The notes: generated by a model from the letters alone, not told the origin. A stretch of 64,000 nucleotides of DNA from Autumnicola sp041679265 (GCF_041679265.1 NZ_JBGFSM010000014.1:1-64000); one strand, 5' to 3'. Counted from the first letter of the stretch, positions 17,387-26,493 are shown. Translations and numbers: made by a program.

Positions 17387-17749
17387 ATGAAGAAAAAAAC
17401 ATTAGTAATAGGAGCATCAACCAATCCTGCCAGGTATTCTTTTATGGCGATAAATCGCCTTATTTCTTATGGGCAGCCTACGGTAGCCATAGGTTTAAGG
17501 CAGGGAGAAGTGGCCGGTGTGGAAATTAAAAAGGAGATGCTGCCTTTTGAAGATATAGATACCATTACCTTATATATTAATCCGAAGAGACAACCGGAAT
17601 ATTACGAATACATCCTGTCCCTGCAGCCAAACAGGGTAATCTTTAATCCCGGCACTGAAAACCCTGAATTATACAAACTGTTGCAACAGGAAAATATTGA
17701 AGTTGAAGTGGCCTGTACATTAATTATGCTGGGCACGAACCAGTATTAA
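17387..17749 (+). CDS. CoA-binding domain protein (YccU-like)
   Basis: A 120-residue single Rossmann-fold protein of the CoA-binding family. It starts KKKTLVIGASTNPARYSFMAI, with the nucleotide-loop pattern of the family, and ends with VACTLIMLGTNQY, where members have a conserved Cys-containing end. Family members bind CoA and their cellular role is not settled. The last 30 bases overlap the 3' end of the convergent symporter gene. Confidence 0.85.
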   Translation: MKKKTLVIGASTNPARYSFMAINRLISYGQPTVAIGLRQGEVAGVEIKKEMLPFEDIDTITLYINPKRQPEYYEYILSLQPNRVIFNPGTENPELYKLLQQENIEVEVACTLIMLGTNQY

Positions 17750-19165
17750 TCCGAGGAAGGTCAGCAGGCCGTTCAGGATAAGGATAAAAAATCCGAATTC
17801 AAACCCAAACCACACCAGGCTGTTTATGCTTATTATGTAAGAAATTATTGGGGAAAGAATCGCCACTACAGGAACAAATTTATCCTTTACCTGCCACTTG
17901 GTAAAAAGCCCGTAGGAATAAAGTCCCAGCAAGGGGCCATAGGTATAGCCGGCAAATTCAAATAGTTTATTGATCACGCTCTTATCGGCAATAGCGTACT
18001 TAAAGATAAGCATCACCAGAATAAGCAGCAGGGAAATGCCTATATGGATCATTTTCCTAATCTTCACCTGTTTTTCTTCGGAATATTTTTTTTCAATATC
18101 CAGAATATCGATGCTAAAAGAGGTGGTAAGCGCGGTTAGGGCACTGTCTGCACTGGAATAGGCCGCGGCAATAAGGCCTAAAATAAAGAAAATGGCTACT
18201 CCAATTCCCAAATTCCCGCTGGTGGCAATTGCGGGGAAAAGGTCATCCCGGGTTTCGGTAATTCCGTTTATATCGGCATAATTGGTTAAAAGCACTCCCA
18301 GGGCAAGAAAGAAAAAATTCACAATAGTAAGCACAATGGTAAACCAGAACATGTTCTTCTGCGCATCCTTCAGTGTCCTGCAGGTAAGGTTTTTCTGCAT
18401 CATATCCTGATCCAGCCCCGTCATAACAATTGCGATAAAGGCTCCTGAAATAAACTGCTTAAAGAAGAAGTCCCTGCTCTTCCAGTCTTCAAAATAGAAC
18501 ATTTTGGACATATCGCTTTCCGCAAGATAATTCAGAAGGTTTCCTGCGGAAAAGCCCAGGTCTTCAGAAATAAAAACTATAGTAATTCCCAAAGCGAGGA
18601 GCATAAACAAAGTTTGCAAAGTGTCTGTCCATACAATGGTATTGATCCCGCTTTTAAACGTGTAAAGCCAGATAAGCAGAATGGTGATGGAAACCGTGGC
18701 ATAAAACGGGACGCCCATGGCATCAAAAACGATAAGTTGCAAAACATTGGCTACTAAAAATAGCCGGAAACTGGAGCCTACCACACGCGATAATAAGAAA
18801 AAAGAAGCCCCGGTTTTATAAGAATATTTGCCAAACCGGCTTTCCAGATAAGTGTAAATGGAAGTAAGGTTAAGCCGGTAATAAAGAGGAAGCAGCACCA
18901 GGCCAATTACGGCATAACCCACAGTATATCCCAGCACCACCTGGAAGTAACTAAAGCCCTGGCTTTCTACAGTACCTGGAATAGAAATAAAAGTAACCCC
19001 GCTCAGCGAGGCGCCAATCATTCCGAAGGCTACAAGATACCAGGGCGCCTGGCGGTTTGCCTTAAAGAATTCTGCATTGCTGCCGCCATGGCTGGTCAAG
19101 TAAGAAATTAATATAAGTACGCCAAAATATCCGGCAATAAGGAGCAAAATCTGGTATGGCTGCAT
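17720..19165 (-). CDS. Sodium:solute symporter (SSS family)
   Basis: A 481-residue inner-membrane transporter with about 13 hydrophobic segments. Family marks include FGMIGASLSGVTFISIPG (near residue 47), which holds the residues that line the Na+ site, and LGLIAAAYSSADSALTALTTS near 330. The SSS family imports sugars, amino acids or carboxylates with Na+; the substrate here is unknown. The gene is monocistronic and its 3' end overlaps the CoA-binding gene by 30 bases. Between this gene and recR (19166-19401) there is AT-rich sequence with short direct repeats such as AAAGAGTTAAAGAGTTAAAC. Confidence 0.88.
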   Translation of the reverse strand: MQPYQILLLIAGYFGVLILISYLTSHGGSNAEFFKANRQAPWYLVAFGMIGASLSGVTFISIPGTVESQGFSYFQVVLGYTVGYAVIGLVLLPLYYRLNLTSIYTYLESRFGKYSYKTGASFFLLSRVVGSSFRLFLVANVLQLIVFDAMGVPFYATVSITILLIWLYTFKSGINTIVWTDTLQTLFMLLALGITIVFISEDLGFSAGNLLNYLAESDMSKMFYFEDWKSRDFFFKQFISGAFIAIVMTGLDQDMMQKNLTCRTLKDAQKNMFWFTIVLTIVNFFFLALGVLLTNYADINGITETRDDLFPAIATSGNLGIGVAIFFILGLIAAAYSSADSALTALTTSFSIDILDIEKKYSEEKQVKIRKMIHIGISLLLILVMLIFKYAIADKSVINKLFEFAGYTYGPLLGLYSYGLFTKWQVKDKFVPVVAILSPIISYIISINSLVWFGFEFGFFILILNGLLTFLGLILVRAQHN

Positions 19166-19401
19166 GAAATATGAATTATGGGTGCGAAATTACGAATTTA
19201 GGAAGTAAATGCGGGAAAGAGTTAAAGAGTTAAACAGTGAAAGAGGGAAGGTTCAAGTTCAGCGAATATATCTGCGTCAATTTGCATGATCTGCGGGAAA
19301 CAGTGAAGAGTGAAAATAGCGTGAAAAGTTGAGGGATTGGGTTTGGAATGAAGAAACGAGAGGCTTGAAAGAAATCACTGAAAATTGACTAAATTCGCAA
19401 A

Positions 19402-20019
19402 ATGGATTTTTCTTCAAAATTACTGGAACAGGCGGTAGATGAAATGTCCCAGCTACCCGGAATTGGAAAAAGAACCGCCCTGAGGCTGGTGCTTCACCTT
19501 TTAAAACAGCCCGAAGCCCAAACCGAACAACTTGCGGCTGCCCTCAAGAAATTAAGGACAGAAATAAAGCTGTGCCGCAACTGTTTCAATATTAGTGATA
19601 CGGAACTATGTGAAATTTGCGCTAACCAGAGCAGGATAAGTGAAATTGTTTGTGTGGTGGAAGATATTCGCGATGTGATGGCTATAGAAAATACAGGACA
19701 ATATAAAGGGCATTATCATGTTTTGGGAGGAAAAATAAGCCCTATGGACGGGATTGGGCCGTCTCAGCTTACCATTAAGCCGCTGGTGGAAAAAGTAAAA
19801 GCCGGCAAAGTGGAAGAAATCATTTTTGCTCTTAGCAGCACCCTTGAAGGTGATACCACTAATTTTTACATTTTTAAACAGCTCCAGGCTACGCCTGTTA
19901 AAACCTCAACTATTGCCCGCGGAATCTCGGTGGGGGATGAGCTGGAGTATGCAGATGAAGTTACGCTGGGAAGAAGTATTACCAACCGTGTACCCTTTGA
20001 AAATTCAATGAAAAACTAA
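19402..20019 (+). CDS. recR: Recombination mediator RecR
   Basis: A 205-residue protein that acts with RecO and RecF to load RecA at gaps. It has the N-terminal helix-hairpin-helix (MSQLPGIGKRTALRLVLHLL), a C4 zinc finger (CRNCFNISDTELCEIC, residues about 54-69), a Toprim domain (VCVVEDIRDVMAIE to LEGDTTNFYI) and the C-terminal Walker-B-like ARGISVGDELEYAD. The length is normal. A TAAATTCG element at 19390-19397 ends 4 bases before the ATG and may be its -7 box. Confidence 0.95.
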   Translation: MDFSSKLLEQAVDEMSQLPGIGKRTALRLVLHLLKQPEAQTEQLAAALKKLRTEIKLCRNCFNISDTELCEICANQSRISEIVCVVEDIRDVMAIENTGQYKGHYHVLGGKISPMDGIGPSQLTIKPLVEKVKAGKVEEIIFALSSTLEGDTTNFYIFKQLQATPVKTSTIARGISVGDELEYADEVTLGRSITNRVPFENSMKN

Positions 20020-20246
20020 TATTACCTGGAGTAACCATGTGGTTTGTTCATGCTGTTTCAACTTAAAAACATGTTATTCTTTTTAGATTCAGCAGTTGAA
20101 ATTGTAATTTTACCCCAGGCTCCTTAAGTCTGTTAGAATGAAGAAATTCAGTAAAATTGAATTTTATTGATTTTTTAATATTAACAGACTGATAATTTGA
20201 GTAAATTCGCAAACGATTTAATCAAAAACATCTTTCAATTATAAAT

Positions 20247-21569
20247 ATGGCAAAATTCGAACTGAAGTTACCCAAAATGGGGGAAAGCGTTGCTGAAGCT
20301 ACTATCACAAGCTGGTTAAAAGAAGTGGGAGAGACCATAGAAGCAGATGAACCGGTGCTAGAGATTGCCACAGATAAAGTAGACAGTGAAGTGCCAAGTG
20401 AAGTGGATGGCAAACTTGTGGAAAAACTTTTTGAAGCAGATGATGTGGTGCAGGTGGGGCAGACAATTGCTATAATTGAAACTGAAGCAGAAATTGATAG
20501 CGATGATTCTTTCGATTTTGAAGAAGAACCGGAAGACGAAGAAACTTTTGTGGAAGAAGTAGAAGCAAGCGTTGAAAATGCAAAGCAAACGTCCGCTGAA
20601 GATTTTTCAGGTTCTTCCCGTTTTTATTCTCCGCTGGTGAAGAATATTGCCAGGGAAGAGAACATAAGTTTTGAGGAACTTGAAAAAATCAGTGGCACAG
20701 GAAAAGATGGCCGGGTCACCAAGCACGATATCCTGGCTTATGTTGAAAATGGTTCTACTTCCGCTGCTCAAAAGCCTAAACAGGCTCCCCAGGGAGAAAA
20801 AGTGGAAACTTCCCGTTTGGAACCTGCAGTAGCAAAACAGGAAACCCCGGTAAGGTCTGGTGAAGATGAAATAATAGAGATGAGCCGTATGGGTAAAATG
20901 ATTGCCCACCACATGGTGGACAGCGTTCAAAAATCGGCACACGTACAAAGCTTTATTGAGGTAGATGTTACCAACATCTGGAACTGGCGTAATAAACATA
21001 AAGCAGCATTCTTAAAAAGGGAAGGCGAAAAACTCACATTTACGCCAATTTTTATGGAAGCGGTTGCAAAAACCATCCGGGATTTTCCAATGATCAATAT
21101 TTCAGTGGATGGGGATAAAATCATTAAAAAGAAAAATATCAATTTAGGAATGGCCGCCGCGCTTCCGGATGGGAACCTTATTGTTCCGGTAATAAAAAAT
21201 GCCGACAGGCTGAATCTTGTTGGAATGGCAAAGGCGGTAAACGATCTTGCCGCACGTGCCCGGCAGAACAAACTAAAACCAGACGAGATCCAGGGAGGAA
21301 CTTATACGGTGACCAACGTGGGTACATTTGGGAGTGTAATGGGAACACCTATTATTAATCAGCCGCAGGTGGGCATCCTGGCTCTGGGCGCTATTAGAAA
21401 AGTACCGGCAGTTATAGAAACTCCCGATGGGGATTTTATAGGAATCCGCCATAAAATGTTCCTTTCTCATAGTTACGATCATCGTGTGGTAAATGGTGCT
21501 CTAGGCGGCCAGTTTGTGCAACGGGTGGCACAGTATCTGGAAGATTTTGATAAAGAGAGGGAAATTTAA
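20247..21569 (+). CDS. Dihydrolipoamide acyltransferase (E2) of a 2-oxo acid dehydrogenase
   Basis: A 440-residue E2 core subunit that passes acyl groups from E1 to CoA through lipoyllysine. Domains in order: lipoyl domain 1-80 with lipoyl-Lys44 in ATDKVDSEVP, acidic linker, peripheral subunit-binding domain about 128-168, second linker, and acyltransferase domain about 205-440. The catalytic motif reads DHRVVNG, with His412 present but Asn416 where most E2 proteins have Asp. No E1 or E3 gene is near, so partners are encoded elsewhere. The most likely role is branched-chain or broad 2-oxo acid oxidation; pyruvate or oxoglutarate dehydrogenase cannot be excluded. A TAAATTCG element at 20202-20209 may be its promoter. 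Confidence 0.9.
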   Translation: MAKFELKLPKMGESVAEATITSWLKEVGETIEADEPVLEIATDKVDSEVPSEVDGKLVEKLFEADDVVQVGQTIAIIETEAEIDSDDSFDFEEEPEDEETFVEEVEASVENAKQTSAEDFSGSSRFYSPLVKNIAREENISFEELEKISGTGKDGRVTKHDILAYVENGSTSAAQKPKQAPQGEKVETSRLEPAVAKQETPVRSGEDEIIEMSRMGKMIAHHMVDSVQKSAHVQSFIEVDVTNIWNWRNKHKAAFLKREGEKLTFTPIFMEAVAKTIRDFPMINISVDGDKIIKKKNINLGMAAALPDGNLIVPVIKNADRLNLVGMAKAVNDLAARARQNKLKPDEIQGGTYTVTNVGTFGSVMGTPIINQPQVGILALGAIRKVPAVIETPDGDFIGIRHKMFLSHSYDHRVVNGALGGQFVQRVAQYLEDFDKEREI

Positions 21570-21593
21570 AGTGAAAATTTCAAGTTAATTTAT

Positions 21594-21623
21594 AAGCCGC
21601 GGAAATCATCTGCGGCTTTTTTA
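21594..21623 (+). terminator. Terminator after the E2 gene
   Basis: Stem with arms AAGCCGC (21594-21600) and GCGGCTT (21612-21618), an 11-base loop and a run of T to 21622. It lies 24 bases after the E2 stop. Confidence 0.85.
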
Positions 21624-21803
21624 TTTCCAGGAACTAAAGTAAATGTTGCTAAGATTCTTAAAAAGATTTAAAGTTTAATTATAGGTGTTAAAGTTCTGTT
21701 TTTAAAATAGTTAAGATGTGCGGCAATTTGTATCTTAAAGTTAATAGAAAACCAGGGCGTAAGCTTCAGGAAAAAAATTGTTAACACTAAAAACCGAAAT
21801 AAT

Positions 21804-22442
21804 ATGAAAACGCTTTATTTAAAATCTGTTTTAGTTGCATTTGTAACCGTTGTAGGACTCTCTCTATATGGATGTGGAGGAACTTCAGGAACGGGATCTG
21901 CCGATGATAATTATGAACAGGGCAGGACTACAAATACCCTTGGCGCTTTGCCTTACCCGGCTACAGAAATGGATTACGATAATATGTTCGGAGGTGTAGA
22001 CACAGAGGATTATGACATTATTAGCCTGGTGGGAATGGATAAGAACCTTTCTACTTTTGCAGCATTGGCTAAAATGGCCAATATCGATATGAAGCTGGAT
22101 TTTACAGGCCCGGTAACCGTATTTGCCCCTACCAATCAGGCTTTCCAGGACATGCCGCTGGAGAAATTTAACATGCTTACAGACCCCAGTAACAAAGCGC
22201 AATTAGCCAGGTTTATTCAACGGCATATTTTACCAAGCAAGGTTAACGCTGTAGATTTTAACAGCTCACAGGCCATAGAAACTTCTTCAGAAGAAGAAAT
22301 TACCATAGATACAGAAATGAGTGGAAATGTAATTTATGTTGGGGGAGCAGAAGTGGTAAAATCTGATATTGATGCCAAAAACGGGATCATTCACGTTGTA
22401 AATTCTGTAGTTGAACCAACCAGGGACGTCTTTGCCGACTAA
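21804..22442 (+). CDS. Fasciclin-domain lipoprotein
   Basis: A 212-residue lipoprotein with a signal sequence ending in lipobox LYGC (Cys24). The mature protein begins with a Gly/Ser/Thr-rich spacer and then one FAS1 domain (about 70-210): LSTFAALAKMANI, VTVFAPTNQAFQDMP, LARFIQRHILPSKV and GIIHVVNSVVEPT are the family landmarks. FAS1 domains mediate adhesion or matrix contacts; a cell-surface or periplasmic structural role is likely but unproven. The gene stands alone between a terminator and the exonuclease promoter. Confidence 0.9.
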   Translation: MKTLYLKSVLVAFVTVVGLSLYGCGGTSGTGSADDNYEQGRTTNTLGALPYPATEMDYDNMFGGVDTEDYDIISLVGMDKNLSTFAALAKMANIDMKLDFTGPVTVFAPTNQAFQDMPLEKFNMLTDPSNKAQLARFIQRHILPSKVNAVDFNSSQAIETSSEEEITIDTEMSGNVIYVGGAEVVKSDIDAKNGIIHVVNSVVEPTRDVFAD

Positions 22443-22515
22443 ATTAGCTCATGCTAACCCGCCAATATGAACATGAGATAGCCGTGGAGAAATCCATGGC
22501 TTTCTTATTTTATAG

Positions 22516-22523
22516 TATCTTTG
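22516..22523 (+). promoter_or_regulatory. TAnnTTTG -7 promoter element of the exonuclease operon
   Basis: TATCTTTG matches the Bacteroidota -7 consensus exactly. It lies 14 bases before the ATG at 22538 and inside a longer upstream open reading, which favours the downstream start for the exonuclease. The -33 element is weak. Confidence 0.5.
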
Positions 22524-22537
22524 GAAAAAATAATTTC

Positions 22538-23314
22538 ATGGAATTAAAACTCACCAAACCTATTTGTTTTTTTGATCTGGAAACCACAGGGACCAACCTT
22601 GTAAAAGACCGTATTGTGGAAATCGCGGTCTTAAAGGTTTACCCTAATGGCAATAAGGAAAGCCGGAGCTGGCTGGTAAATCCTGAAATGAATATTCCTG
22701 AAGAGGTGGTGGCCATACATGGGATTTCTAATGAAAAAGTAGCTAACGAACCTACTTTTAAAGAATTGGCAGTTCAAATTTATGAGATCATAAAAGGATG
22801 TGACCTGGGTGGGTATAATTCTAACAGGTTCGATATTCCTTTGCTGGCAGAAGAAATGCTTCGTGCAGAAGTGGATTTTGAAATGAAAAATATGTATGCG
22901 GTAGATGTACAGACTATTTTCCATAAAAAAGAACAACGCACCCTTTCTGCAGCCTATCAGTTCTACTGCGGAAAAAATCTCGAAGACGCCCATGCCGCTG
23001 AAGCCGATACCCATGCCACCTATGAAGTGCTTAAATCTCAACTGGATCGGTATGAAGATCTTACCAATGATATAAAATGGCTGGCCGGATATAGCGCCAG
23101 AAGAAGGTTTGCAGATTTTGCAGGGTTTATTTGTTATGACAAAAAAGGGCAGGAAATATTCTCTTTTGGAAAATATAAAGGAAAACTGGTGGAAAAAGTG
23201 CTGGAAGAAGAACCAGGCTATTTTGGCTGGATACAGAATGCCGAATTTCCGCTCTATACCAAAAAAGTACTTACCGCCATTAAACTTAGAAGGCTTAACA
23301 ACAAGCTTTCCTAA
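22538..23314 (+). CDS. DnaQ-like 3'-5' exonuclease
   Basis: A 258-residue DEDD-family exonuclease. ExoI holds FFDLETTGTN (about residues 10-19), ExoII holds GYNSNRFDIPLLAEE (about 92-106) and ExoIII holds HAAEADTHATY (about 150-160), so the metal ligands are intact. A C-terminal extension (from about 185) with FGKYKGKLVEKVL resembles DUF3820-like sequence often joined to these nucleases. It may be a polymerase epsilon-type proofreader or a repair or RNA exonuclease. I chose ATG 22538 because a promoter box lies just before it. It is the first gene of a five-gene run to cinA; the next gene begins 5 bases later. Confidence 0.88.
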   Translation: MELKLTKPICFFDLETTGTNLVKDRIVEIAVLKVYPNGNKESRSWLVNPEMNIPEEVVAIHGISNEKVANEPTFKELAVQIYEIIKGCDLGGYNSNRFDIPLLAEEMLRAEVDFEMKNMYAVDVQTIFHKKEQRTLSAAYQFYCGKNLEDAHAAEADTHATYEVLKSQLDRYEDLTNDIKWLAGYSARRRFADFAGFICYDKKGQEIFSFGKYKGKLVEKVLEEEPGYFGWIQNAEFPLYTKKVLTAIKLRRLNNKLS

Positions 23315-23319
23315 GAAGG

Positions 23320-24276
23320 ATGAAACCGCTTCCTCTCGCCCTGGTGATGCTGTGCTTTTATCTTACAACGGCCCAGGAGACCCATGTTGTGGGACAGGTG
23401 GTGAATGCCGTTACTTCAGAGCCGTTGCCCTACGTAAATATTGTTCTTGAAGAAGGGCACCGCGGTACTTCAACAGATGGGCAGGGCAGGTTTTCTTTTT
23501 TGCTGAAGGGTGTAAACAGCAATACGTTGCTAAAATTTAGTTACGTGGGTTTTAAAACCAAAAGGGTTTCGCTTGCCGGCCTTCAGAATAAAGTAATAAA
23601 GATGCAGCCGGAGATTAATGTTTTGTCTGAAGTGCTGCTATATAATATTACTGAAGAACATGCTGAAAAAATAAACGATTTCAGGGGGAAAGAATATGTG
23701 GGGCTGGGGAATTTTAGTGGCGGCCAGTTTCCAAGTACCATCGCGAGGTATTATGCGAGACCGCAAGAGTTTGAAGAAGGATGCTTTCTTAAGGAAGTGG
23801 AGGTACGCTTCTTTTCTACAGGTGCAAACTCTCGCAGGGGCGCAAAATTCAGATTAAGGATACTCGCTGTTGATGAAAATGGATTTCCCGGAGAAGATTT
23901 ATTAAAAGCGGATCTTATTATTACCAAAAAACCTAATCGGTTCCAAATTAAAATCCCGCTTCTGGAATACGAAATTTTTATTCCTGAAGAAGGATTTTTT
24001 GTAGCAGTGGAACACTTGTTTATTGAAGAAAATAAATATGTTGAAGAAAAAGACTACCGCATTTACCGGGAAAAAGACACGGTAGTTTATAAAGACTTGA
24101 AGATAGTAAAATACCTGCCGGTTTTTAAAGGAGTGCTGGAGGAGGAGGGCAATAGCAGTAATTCCTTTTTTAAAGACACCAATGGTTGGAAAAAAATGAA
24201 TATTTTAGATCATTCCAATCCGGTGCTTAAAGGTGAAATTCCCGCGCCGGCATTCAAAATAACCTTAACCAATTAA
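23320..24276 (+). CDS. Carboxypeptidase-regulatory-like domain protein
   Basis: A 318-residue secreted or outer-membrane-associated protein. A signal peptide (about 1-18, ending LTTAQ) is followed by a carboxypeptidase-D regulatory-like domain (VVGQVVNAVTSEPLPYVNIV, about 22-105), the fold also found at the front of Bacteroidota TonB receptors. The rest (about 110-318) is beta-rich without a recognised motif. No barrel follows, so this is not a receptor. Function is unknown. It lies 5 bases after the exonuclease gene, probably in one transcript. Confidence 0.7.
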   Translation: MKPLPLALVMLCFYLTTAQETHVVGQVVNAVTSEPLPYVNIVLEEGHRGTSTDGQGRFSFLLKGVNSNTLLKFSYVGFKTKRVSLAGLQNKVIKMQPEINVLSEVLLYNITEEHAEKINDFRGKEYVGLGNFSGGQFPSTIARYYARPQEFEEGCFLKEVEVRFFSTGANSRRGAKFRLRILAVDENGFPGEDLLKADLIITKKPNRFQIKIPLLEYEIFIPEEGFFVAVEHLFIEENKYVEEKDYRIYREKDTVVYKDLKIVKYLPVFKGVLEEEGNSSNSFFKDTNGWKKMNILDHSNPVLKGEIPAPAFKITLTN

Positions 24277-24286
24277 CCGCCGCAGC

Positions 24287-24901
24287 ATGAAAATTATCTG
24301 CATTGGAAGAAATTATACAGAACATATCTCTGAATTAAAAAATGAAAAACCCGAAGAGCCGGTAATCTTTCAGAAGCCCGATACAGCGATATTGTTAAAA
24401 AAACAACCGTTTTTTATTCCTGATTTTTCAAATGAGGTACATTACGAAGTGGAGGTGCTGGTAAAAATCAAGAAAGTAGGAAAGCATATTCAGCAAAAAT
24501 TCGCCCATAAATATTATGATGAAGTTGGGCTGGGAATAGATTTTACTGCCAGGGACCTTCAGCAGAAATTAAAAGAAAAAGGGCTGCCCTGGGAAAAGGC
24601 GAAAGCATTTGACGGTGCCGCTGTAATAGGAGAAAAATGGTTGAATAAAAAGGAGATAAAAGACATAAATAATTTTAACTTTAGTCTTTTGAAAAATGAT
24701 AAAACCGTGCAAAGCGGCAATACTTCCCTAATGCTATGGAAGATTGATGAGCTAATTGCTTACGTTTCCACCTTTTTTACGCTTAAAATTGGAGATGTGA
24801 TTTTTACCGGTACTCCGTCTGGTGTTGGAAAAGTGGAAGTAAATGACAGGCTAACCGGCTTTATTGGTCAAGAAGAAATTTTTAGAATCCAAATCAAATA
24901 A
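24287..24901 (+). CDS. Fumarylacetoacetate hydrolase (FAH) family protein
   Basis: A 204-residue FAH-fold enzyme. The family core is clear: KIICIGRNYTEHISEL at the N-terminus, the metal-binding HYEVEVLVKI (Glu residues near 50), GIDFTARDLQQKLKEKGLPWEKAKAFD and the ending GDVIFTGTPSGVGKV. Family members hydrolyse or decarboxylate 2-oxo acids or act as acylpyruvate hydrolases; the short single-domain form resembles YcgM/FAHD1. The substrate is not set by the sequence. The gene follows the previous stop by 10 bases and precedes the Hpt gene by 3. Confidence 0.88.
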   Translation: MKIICIGRNYTEHISELKNEKPEEPVIFQKPDTAILLKKQPFFIPDFSNEVHYEVEVLVKIKKVGKHIQQKFAHKYYDEVGLGIDFTARDLQQKLKEKGLPWEKAKAFDGAAVIGEKWLNKKEIKDINNFNFSLLKNDKTVQSGNTSLMLWKIDELIAYVSTFFTLKIGDVIFTGTPSGVGKVEVNDRLTGFIGQEEIFRIQIK

Positions 24902-24904
24902 CCT

Positions 24905-25243
24905 ATGAACAACTATAACCTGGACGAAGTAAAAGAAATGGCCGGTGGGGATGAAGATTTTATGATGGTGGTGGTACAAACCTTTTTGGAAGAAATCCCG
25001 CCAGATGTGGAGGCAATGAATGAGGCTATAGAAAATGACAATCCGGGGCTGGCATACCAGTTTGCCCATAAAATGAAACCCAATCTGCAACTTTTTGGAT
25101 TAAACCTAATGGACCAGATCCAGGTGATTGAGGCATGGTCTAAAAAAGGACAGTTAAAAGATCAGGTGCCGGAAGCAGCAGCTCTAATAACCAAAAAAGT
25201 TAATGTGGCGAGCATTGCTCTAAAGCGCGATTTCAATTTATAA
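24905..25243 (+). CDS. Hpt (histidine phosphotransfer) domain protein
   Basis: A 112-residue free-standing Hpt protein. It is all helical and has the phosphorylation motif AHKMKPNL with His55. Hpt proteins shuttle phosphoryl groups between hybrid kinases and response regulators, so partners must be encoded elsewhere. It starts 3 bases after the FAH stop, and its stop overlaps the cinA start in TAATG, so translation of the two is probably coupled. Confidence 0.85.
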   Translation: MNNYNLDEVKEMAGGDEDFMMVVVQTFLEEIPPDVEAMNEAIENDNPGLAYQFAHKMKPNLQLFGLNLMDQIQVIEAWSKKGQLKDQVPEAAALITKKVNVASIALKRDFNL

Positions 25244-26493
25244 TGACGGCTGAAATTATTACGATTGGTGACGAGATCCTGATTGGTCAAATTGTAGATA
25301 CCAATTCCGCACATATTGCACAGGAACTTAACCAGATTGGCATCGCGGTGCACCAGATTATTTCTATTGAAGATGATAAAGAGCATATCCTCCAAACCCT
25401 GAAGGATTCAGGAAGCCGTGCGAACGTGGTAATTATTACCGGTGGCCTTGGCCCCACTAAAGACGATGTTACCAAATATTCCCTCTGTGAGTTTTTTGAA
25501 GATACCTTGCAGCTCAATGAAGAGGTGCTGAAGCATATTGAAGAACTTTTTAGGAAAATTGAGAACGCCCAGCTTTCAGATTTAAACAGGGAACAGGCTA
25601 TGGTGCCTTCTAAAGCCACCGTGCTGCACAATAAATTTGGTACTGCTCCGGGATTGTGGATAAAAAAAGAGAAAACCGTTTACATTGCTGTTCCGGGAGT
25701 TCCTTTTGAAATGAAGAAGCTCATGGAAATGCAAATTATTCCGCGTTTAAAGGAAGAATTTGATCGTCCGTTTATTTACCACAAAACCATTCGCACTTAT
25801 GGACTGGGAGAGAGTGCTATTGCCAAAAGGATTGAAGAATGGGAGAATAACCTTCCAGATTTTATAAAGCTGGCTTATTTGCCAGACCTTGGCAATGTAC
25901 GCCTTAGATTATCTGGCAAAGGACAAAAGGAAGACGAACTTAAACAAGCCATAGAAAAAGAATTTGAAAAGCTGTATCCTCTTATTGAAGATATTGTGGC
26001 AGATTCTGTTGCTGCAGATGATGATATTGCAGTTACCATTAGTAAAATCCTCACTTCCCGCAACCAGTTTCTTTCTGCTGCAGAGAGTTGTACCGGAGGA
26101 GAGCTGGCGGCCGAATTTACCTTAAACCCGGGCGCTTCAAAATGCTTTAAAGGCGGCATTGTTTCTTATGCCACCCAGGCCAAAGAAGAAATTTTAAAGA
26201 TTCCTTCAGCCTTAATTAAAGAGCATAGTGTGGTAAGCGCACAGGTGGCCGAGAAAATGGCTAAAAATGCCAGGGAAATGTTTAAGTCTGATTATGCTAT
26301 TGCTACCACTGGAAATGCCGGCCCTACGAAAGGGGAAAGTGATGCTGAGGTAGGCACTGTTTTTATTGCACTGGCCACTCCTGATAAGCTGTTTTCTAAA
26401 AAATATATTTTTGGAAATAGCCGGGAGCAGGTGGTGAAAAAGACCGTGAATAAAGCTTTTGAAATGATTCTGAAGGAATTAACCAGAATTTAA
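25243..26493 (+). CDS. cinA: CinA: competence/damage-inducible protein with NMN amidase domain
   Basis: A 416-residue two-domain protein. The N-terminal MoCF-like domain (about 1-170) has ITIGDEILIGQIVDTN and GGLGPTKDDVTK, the pattern of ADP-ribose pyrophosphatase-type CinA proteins. The C-terminal domain (about 255-415) is PncC-like nicotinamide-nucleotide amidase with SAAESCTGGELAAEF and ATTGNAGPT. It recycles damaged pyridine nucleotides. The start ATG overlaps the Hpt stop by one base. Confidence 0.92.
   Translation: MTAEIITIGDEILIGQIVDTNSAHIAQELNQIGIAVHQIISIEDDKEHILQTLKDSGSRANVVIITGGLGPTKDDVTKYSLCEFFEDTLQLNEEVLKHIEELFRKIENAQLSDLNREQAMVPSKATVLHNKFGTAPGLWIKKEKTVYIAVPGVPFEMKKLMEMQIIPRLKEEFDRPFIYHKTIRTYGLGESAIAKRIEEWENNLPDFIKLAYLPDLGNVRLRLSGKGQKEDELKQAIEKEFEKLYPLIEDIVADSVAADDDIAVTISKILTSRNQFLSAAESCTGGELAAEFTLNPGASKCFKGGIVSYATQAKEEILKIPSALIKEHSVVSAQVAEKMAKNAREMFKSDYAIATTGNAGPTKGESDAEVGTVFIALATPDKLFSKKYIFGNSREQVVKKTVNKAFEMILKELTRI

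Noticed and set aside
19166..19401. Small gene or element between the symporter and recR
   Set aside because: The stretch has only simple direct repeats of GAAAGAG/AGTTAAA type and no stable frame or hairpin.
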